A DNA stretch of 8,974 bases from Elusimicrobia bacterium RIFCSPLOWO2_01_FULL_64_13 (GTDB lineage: Bacteria; Elusimicrobiota; Elusimicrobia; 2-02-FULL-39-32), in NCBI GenBank assembly GCA_001800095.1, contig MGUT01000027.1:1-8974 (forward strand). The letters are read 5' to 3'. Numbering within the stretch: position 1 is the first letter of the stretch; every line of letters starts with the position of its first letter. The notes under the pieces are model-generated. The model saw only the letters and a program-made list of their open reading frames with translations, was not told where the DNA came from and did no database searches. Both the position numbers and the translations under genes were made by a program. Positions 5,106 through 8,974 of the stretch are shown here, one piece after another.

Positions 5106-6279
5106 CGGCGTAGACCTCGTCGAACATGGCGGCGACGGCGGTCCAGGTGTATTTTTTCAAGGCCTGCTCCCGGCCGTTCTTCCCCAGGCGCGCTCGCAGC
5201 TCCGGGTCCTTGAGGAGCTGGACCACGTACTGGGCGAAGGTGAGCGGCGTGTCGGCGATGAGGATGTTCCTGCCGTGCTCGCAGTCGATGCCGTCGGCGG
5301 CCAGGGACGTGGCCACGACGGGCTTTTCCATGGCCCAGGCCTCGAGGATCTTGTTCTTCATGCCGGAACCGCTGCGCATGGGGCAGATATGGACCGAGGC
5401 CTTCCCCATGTAGGGCCGCAGGTCCGGCACCAGTCCCGTCACGAAGACGTTCCTGCCGTCGTGGAGCGCGCGGACGGCCAGGGTCGGGTCCTTGCCGCAG
5501 ATCATGACGCGCAGGCCGGGGAACTCGGCGCGGATCAGGGGAAGGATCTTTTTGCAGAAATAGACGGCGGCGTCCGCGTTGGGGACGAAGTTCATCACCC
5601 CGCGGAAGAGGACGGAAGGGAACTCCTCCTTCCAGCTCCCCGGCTTGAAGTGATCGGGGTCCACCCCGCCGGGGATCACCGGGATGGAGATCTGCGGCAG
5701 GAACTCCGCCAGCCACCTGCGGTCCACTTCCGACACCACCACCGTCTTGGCGAAGAGGGGCATCTCGGTCTTCTCGAAGAATTTCATCTTGGCCGACTGC
5801 GACATCCAGTAGAGCTTGCGCAGGGGGTTGGGCTCGCGCCTCGCCGTGCGCGAGAACTGCATGGAGACCGCGTCGTGGGGGAAAAGAAGGCCCGGCGTGC
5901 CTCCCAGGACGGAGCGGTACCCGGCCACGTTCACGGAGAGGAAATGGACCAGGTCGTAGCGGCCCTCCCGCAGCATTTCCGACAGCTTGCGGGCGAACGC
6001 CTCGGATTGGAACTGGGCCACGCAGAACGGCATGGACTCGAAGATGACGTTGCGGATCCTGCGCAGGGGGTCCCGGAGGGTGTCGTGGCGGACCGTCTCC
6101 ACTTTTCCGCATGACTTCCTGATCTCCGGGACGTGGACGAGCTCCTTATCGGACTCGATCAGGCTCAAGAGCGCGGTCTCGTGCTTCCGCGAGACGTGCT
6201 TGATGAGCTGGTAGCAGGTGGAGCGCATCCCGTCCGTGGGGGGATAAGGGAACGTGTGCGTGAGGAAAAGGACCTTCAT
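5086..6279 (-). CDS. Glycosyltransferase family 4 (GT-B fold)
   Basis: The protein has 397 residues. The N-terminal acceptor domain begins MKVLFLTHTFPYPPTDGMRS, as in many sugar transferases of exopolysaccharide clusters. The C-terminal donor domain includes FRGVMNFVPNADAAVYF (225-241), LRVMICGKDP (256-265), FVTGLVPDLRPYM (279-291) and the nucleotide-sugar-binding region MRSGSGMKNKILEAWAMEKP (301-320) followed by VVATSLAADGI. These are the GT4 hallmarks, with the conserved Glu at E313 (KILEAWA). It probably transfers a sugar from a nucleotide donor to a surface glycan or lipid at the cytoplasmic side of the membrane; donor and acceptor cannot be read from sequence. No signal peptide or membrane segment is apparent. 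Its end lies in the right 33-bp repeat, and its original downstream neighbour was probably the radical SAM gene. Confidence 0.88.
   Translation of the reverse strand: MKVLFLTHTFPYPPTDGMRSTCYQLIKHVSRKHETALLSLIESDKELVHVPEIRKSCGKVETVRHDTLRDPLRRIRNVIFESMPFCVAQFQSEAFARKLSEMLREGRYDLVHFLSVNVAGYRSVLGGTPGLLFPHDAVSMQFSRTARREPNPLRKLYWMSQSAKMKFFEKTEMPLFAKTVVVSEVDRRWLAEFLPQISIPVIPGGVDPDHFKPGSWKEEFPSVLFRGVMNFVPNADAAVYFCKKILPLIRAEFPGLRVMICGKDPTLAVRALHDGRNVFVTGLVPDLRPYMGKASVHICPMRSGSGMKNKILEAWAMEKPVVATSLAADGIDCEHGRNILIADTPLTFAQYVVQLLKDPELRARLGKNGREQALKKYTWTAVAAMFDEVYAGLVKKP
5089..5106 (-). terminator. Short hairpin at the 3' end of the glycosyltransferase gene
   Basis: On the minus strand GGGCTT-gtgaag-AAGCCC forms a perfect 6-bp stem immediately before the TGA stop, followed by TGATTTAGG. 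The downstream T stretch is only three bases, so termination would be weak at best. The equivalent position in the left repeat copy has a base change (4503) that breaks the stem, so only this copy folds well. Confidence 0.25.
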
Positions 6280-6287
6280 TTCCAGGC

Positions 6288-6316
6288 AGTATATCAGAAT
6301 GAAAAGCCCCGCGCAA
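6288..6316 (-). promoter_or_regulatory. Candidate promoter of the glycosyltransferase gene
   Basis: On the minus strand TTGCGC (6316-6311), 17 bp, and an extended -10 box TGA-TATACT (6296-6288) are followed after 8 nt (gcctggaa) by the ATG at 6279. The predicted transcript would start at or within a base or two of the start codon, and no Shine-Dalgarno is present. It diverges from the aminotransferase promoter, the two -35 boxes being 6 bp apart. Confidence 0.55.
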
Positions 6317-6322
6317 CCGCGA

Positions 6323-6351
6323 TTGTCTTGGCCGGACCTTTATGATATGAT
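6323..6351 (+). promoter_or_regulatory. Candidate promoter of the argD-proA-nadD operon
   Basis: TTGTCT (6323-6328), a 17-bp spacer and an extended -10 box TGA-TATGAT (6343-6351) lie upstream of the ATG at 6359, with 7 nt (ttctcct) between. A start site 7-8 nt after the box falls on the start codon, so the message would be leaderless; the 7-nt gap is pyrimidine-rich and cannot act as a Shine-Dalgarno. An overlapping second TATGAT at 6341-6346 has no -35 at suitable spacing. Confidence 0.6.
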
Positions 6352-6358
6352 TTCTCCT

Positions 6359-7564
6359 ATGAATTGGTTTCAGAGAGAAAAAGACCTCATTTTTCAGACC
6401 TATCGCCGCCAACCCCTGGTGCTGGTCAAGGGCAGGGGTTCCTGGGTCTGGGATGAGAAGGGGGCCAGGTACCTGGACTTTTTCTCGGGCCTCGCGGTGA
6501 ACAATCTCGGCCATTGCCACCCGGCCGTGGTCCGGGCCGCGGCCGCCCAATCCAGGGTCCTGGGCCATGCCTCGAACGTTTACTATACCGTGCCGCAGAT
6601 CCGGCTCGCGGGAGAGCTGGTGGCAAGGTCGTTCCCGGGCAGGGTCTTCTTCTCCAATTCCGGGGCGGAGGCCGTGGAATGCGCCTTGAAGATCGCGCGG
6701 AGGTGGGGCGCCTCCACCGGCGGCAGGACGGACGTCATCTCGTTTCAAAATTCATTCCACGGCAGGACGTTGGCCGCCTTGACCCTCACGGGCCAGGAGA
6801 AATACAGGAAAGGATTCGATCCCCTCGTGCCGGGGATCCGCTACGCCGCCTTCAACGACCTGGAAAGCGTCCGCAGGGCCGCGACGAAAAAGACCGGGGC
6901 GGTCTTCGTCGAGCCCATCCAGGGCGAGGGCGGAGTCGTCCCCGCGGACGGGGATTTCCTGGCCGGCCTGCGCGTTCTCTGCGACCGCAACCGCTGGCTC
7001 CTCGTCTTCGACGAGGTCCAATGCGGCCTGGGCAGGACCGGGCGGCTTTTCGCCTTCCAGTCCTACGGCGTCCGGCCGGACGTCCTGGTCCTGGCGAAAG
7101 CCCTGGGAGGCGGACTCCCCATGGGCGCGACCGTCGCCGCGCGCGCCGCCGCCGCTCTCCTGGGAGCGGGCGACCATGCTTCCACTTTCGGCGGGAACCC
7201 GGTCGTCTGTTCCGCCGCTCTCGCGGTCCTCAAAGTCATGGACCCGAAGTTCCTCAAGTCCGTGGCGAGGAAGGGGGCCATCCTTAGGGAGGGCCTCGAG
7301 AAGCTCCGGGACGCGTTCCCCGGCCGGATCCTCTCCGTGAGGGGCGCGGGGCTCATGCTCGGGCTCCAGCTTTCCGGGCCGGGCGGCGCCCTCGTGGACG
7401 CCCTGCGGGAGGAAGGCCTTCTGGCCAACTGCACGCAGGACACGGTCCTCCGTCTCCTGCCGCCCCTGACCGTTTCCGAGGCGGAGATCCGCGCGGCCCT
7501 CCGGACCCTCGGGAAAGTATTCGCGATTTGCTGGAATAACAGGTTACAAACCATCCCATGCTAG
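6359..7564 (+). CDS. argD: Acetylornithine/ornithine-type aminotransferase (class III, PLP)
   Basis: The chosen start gives 401 residues, the normal length for ArgD, beginning MNWFQREKDLIFQTYRRQPL. An in-frame start further upstream (6254) would run into the divergent glycosyltransferase and its promoter. PLP-binding features are intact: SGAEA (101-105), FHG (133-135), FVEPIQGEGGV (183-193), FDEVQCGLGRTG (217-228) and the Schiff-base lysine K247 in LAKALGGGLPMGA. The family interconverts acetylornithine and N-acetylglutamate 5-semialdehyde; closely related members use ornithine, succinylornithine or succinyl-DAP, and sequence alone does not separate them. Coupling to proA by a 7-nt overlap makes a glutamate-semialdehyde role (arginine or proline) likely. 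The last 13 residues (AICWNNRLQTIPC) look unlike the family and come from AT-richer DNA, as if an earlier stop was lost. Confidence 0.87.
   Translation: MNWFQREKDLIFQTYRRQPLVLVKGRGSWVWDEKGARYLDFFSGLAVNNLGHCHPAVVRAAAAQSRVLGHASNVYYTVPQIRLAGELVARSFPGRVFFSNSGAEAVECALKIARRWGASTGGRTDVISFQNSFHGRTLAALTLTGQEKYRKGFDPLVPGIRYAAFNDLESVRRAATKKTGAVFVEPIQGEGGVVPADGDFLAGLRVLCDRNRWLLVFDEVQCGLGRTGRLFAFQSYGVRPDVLVLAKALGGGLPMGATVAARAAAALLGAGDHASTFGGNPVVCSAALAVLKVMDPKFLKSVARKGAILREGLEKLRDAFPGRILSVRGAGLMLGLQLSGPGGALVDALREEGLLANCTQDTVLRLLPPLTVSEAEIRAALRTLGKVFAICWNNRLQTIPC
7545..7550 (+). promoter_or_regulatory. Weak -10-like box before proA
   Basis: TACAAA (4/6 to TATAAT) ends 7 nt before the proA ATG, the same distance as at the aminotransferase gene. 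There is no -35-like hexamer 17 bp upstream (CGCGAT). The region 7517-7557 is noticeably AT-richer than its surroundings and lacks a Shine-Dalgarno. It may be an internal promoter for proA-nadD; it could equally be chance. Confidence 0.2.
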
Positions 7565-8811
7565 CGAGATCCATCGAGAAGATCGCCATGGCGGCCAAGG
7601 CCGCCAGCCGTCTGACGGCCCTGGCGCCTTCCCGCCTGAAGGAATCCGCCCTGAAGTCCGCGGCCAGGGCCCTGGCCGCCGCGAAGGAGGAGGTCCTGGC
7701 GGCGAATCGTTCCGACGTCGGGCGGGCGAAAAAGAGGAAACTGGCGCCAGCGCTCATCGACCGCCTGACCCTGGACGAAAAAAGGGTCGGATCAATGGTC
7801 CTCGCCCTCGAAGAGATCGCCGCCCTCGCGGACCCCGTGGGGGAGGTGGCGGCGGAATGGACGAACCCCGCCGGCGTCCGCATCCAGAAGGTCCGGGTGC
7901 CTCTCGGGGTGGTCGCCATGGTCTACGAATCGCGCCCGAACGTCACGGTGGAGGCGGCGGCCCTCGCCCTCAAGGCGGGCAACAGCGTGATCTTAAGGGG
8001 AGGGAGCGAGGCCGTCCGCTCGAACACGGCTCTGGCCCGGATCCTCTCCCGCGCCGTATCCGCGGCCGGGATGCCGCGGGATTCCGTGTCCTTCATCTCC
8101 GACACGGACCGCAAGAACATCGCCGTCCTGGCCGGGCTGGACCGGTGGATCGACCTTCTCATCGCCCGGGGTTCGGAGCGGATGGTGCGCGCCATCACCC
8201 GGATGGCCTCGGTGCCGGTGCTGGGGCACGGCAAGGGGGTCTGCCACGTCTACGTGGACGGCGGCGCGGACCTTAAAATGGCGGAGGAGATCGCTTTCAA
8301 CGCCAAGGTCCAGAGGCCCGGCGTCTGCAACGCCATGGAGTGCCTCATAGTCCATAAAAGCGTTTCCAAGTCTTTCCTGCCCGCGATCGGCCGCCGCTAC
8401 CGGGAAGCGGGCGTGGCCGTGAACGGAGACGAGGCCTGCCGCGCCCTCATTCCCGAAGCCCGCAGGGCCGCCGGATCGGACTGGGCGCGCGAATACCTCG
8501 CTTTGGAAGTCTCCGTCAAGGTCGTGGATTCGATCGAGCGGGCCATCGACCACATCCACCGCTACGGCTCGGGACACACGGATTCGATCGTCACCGGGGA
8601 CGCAGCGGCGGCGGAGAAGTTCCTGCGGGAGGTGGATTCCGCGGCGGTCTTCCACAACCTGTCCACGCGCCTGCACGACGGCGGAGTGTTCGGCCTGGGA
8701 GCGGAGATAGGCATCTCCACCCAGAAGCTGCACGCCCGGGGCACGATGGGAGTGAGGGAGCTGACCACGACGAAATACGCCGCGCGCGGCTCGGGACAGG
8801 TCCGGACCTAG
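7558..8811 (+). CDS. proA: Glutamate-5-semialdehyde dehydrogenase (gamma-glutamyl phosphate reductase)
   Basis: At 417 residues it has the same length as E. coli ProA. It reduces gamma-glutamyl phosphate with NADPH to glutamate 5-semialdehyde, the second step of proline synthesis. Motifs: VPLGVVAMVYESRPNVT (114-130), LALKAGNSVILRGGSEA (136-152), the catalytic Cys C257 in RPGVCNAMECLIVH (253-266), YGSGHTDSIVT (336-346) and FGLGAEIGISTQKLHARGTM (378-397). The usual NASTR stretch reads NLSTR at 367-371, a mild deviation. The start at 7558 overlaps the aminotransferase stop by 7 nt; an ATG at 7588, with a GAGAAG site upstream, would shorten it by ten residues, but the longer N-terminus fits the family better. 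No proB is in the window. nadD follows in the same frame with no gap. Confidence 0.95.
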   Translation: MLARSIEKIAMAAKAASRLTALAPSRLKESALKSAARALAAAKEEVLAANRSDVGRAKKRKLAPALIDRLTLDEKRVGSMVLALEEIAALADPVGEVAAEWTNPAGVRIQKVRVPLGVVAMVYESRPNVTVEAAALALKAGNSVILRGGSEAVRSNTALARILSRAVSAAGMPRDSVSFISDTDRKNIAVLAGLDRWIDLLIARGSERMVRAITRMASVPVLGHGKGVCHVYVDGGADLKMAEEIAFNAKVQRPGVCNAMECLIVHKSVSKSFLPAIGRRYREAGVAVNGDEACRALIPEARRAAGSDWAREYLALEVSVKVVDSIERAIDHIHRYGSGHTDSIVTGDAAAAEKFLREVDSAAVFHNLSTRLHDGGVFGLGAEIGISTQKLHARGTMGVRELTTTKYAARGSGQVRT

Positions 8812-8974
8812 TTGCCCAGGAAGATCGGGATATTGGGCGGGACGTTCGATCCGGTCCACGCCGGCCACGTCGCTCTCGCCAGGGCCGCCGTGAGGGAGTT
8901 GGGGCTGGACGCGCTGTACCTCGTGCCGGCGAAACGCTCTCCCATGAAGGGGGGCCGGCCCGCGGCCGGGGCGG
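8812..8974 (+). CDS. nadD: Nicotinate-nucleotide adenylyltransferase, N-terminal part
   Basis: The first 54 codons are visible; the gene runs off the window. It reads (M)PRKIGILGGTFDPVHAGHVA, the nucleotidyltransferase signature GGTFDPxHxGH, with the HxGH ATP-binding motif (HAGH). The continuation LVPAKRSPMKGG matches NadD, where VPAxxxPHK is usual, better than the related CoaD; the His is replaced by Met here. The enzyme adenylates nicotinate mononucleotide to form deamido-NAD. The only workable start is TTG at 8812, directly after the proA TAG (TAGTTG) in the same frame; any later start would cut into the motif. A nadD gene behind proA is a common order in bacteria, which supports the call. 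Confidence 0.9.
   Translation, partial: MPRKIGILGGTFDPVHAGHVALARAAVRELGLDALYLVPAKRSPMKGGRPAAGA

Noticed and set aside
5041..6114. Open frame of 357 codons on the plus strand
   Set aside because: It is antisense to the glycosyltransferase gene. Its translation is rich in His, Gly and Glu without motifs, and it is explained by the codon pattern of the opposite gene.
6254..6358. N-terminal extension of the aminotransferase by 35 residues
   Set aside because: It would overlap the divergent glycosyltransferase start and run across two candidate promoters. The family N-terminus begins at the ATG at 6359.
7993..8868. Open frame of 291 codons on the minus strand
   Set aside because: It is antisense to proA and the nadD start, with no recognisable domain.
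1..8974. CRISPR array, tRNA or rRNA genes, transposase or phage integrase
   Set aside because: No regularly spaced repeats, no tRNA-like cloverleaf and no recombinase motifs were seen. Coding genes fill nearly all of the window.

Overview
The window is a bacterial chromosomal segment of roughly 65-70% GC in its coding regions, densely packed with housekeeping biosynthesis genes. The phylum cannot be assigned from sequence alone. The orotate phosphoribosyltransferase ends in the Cys-rich CPLC...PGSR tail seen in Thermus-type PyrE proteins rather than the enterobacterial form. Several genes have no Shine-Dalgarno sequence, but have a sigma-70-type promoter right next to the start codon.

Layout. 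(1) Positions 2-3040, plus strand: a compact nucleotide operon, pyrF (3' end only), pyrE, purM, purB, joined by 4-nt and 8-nt overlaps and one 15-nt gap. It mixes UMP and purine/AMP synthesis. (2) Positions 3061-6279, minus strand: a family 4-type glycosyltransferase and a B12-binding-type radical SAM protein, probably from surface glycan or lipid metabolism. They are separated by a small AT-rich cassette of two overlapping 82-codon genes, DUF4258 then DUF2283, which looks like a toxin-antitoxin-type pair. (3) Positions 6359-8974, plus strand: an ArgD-type aminotransferase, proA, and the start of nadD, apparently co-transcribed and serving arginine/proline and NAD synthesis.

The most notable structure is at 4484-5105. 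The AT-rich cassette (209 G/C in 480 bases at 4561-5040, about 44%) is bracketed by two direct copies of a 33-bp sequence (28/33 identical, offset 589). One copy covers the stop codon of the glycosyltransferase gene. The other lies directly before the radical SAM start and contains its candidate promoter. This suggests the gene pair was inserted at the 3' end of the glycosyltransferase gene, or that a tandem duplication there later collapsed.

A second pattern is that the glycosyltransferase, the aminotransferase and the radical SAM gene each have a TTGnnn - 17 bp - TAnnnT promoter whose -10 box ends 7-8 nt before the ATG. This predicts leaderless mRNAs. By contrast, purB, inside the operon, has a clear AAGGAG ribosome-binding site.
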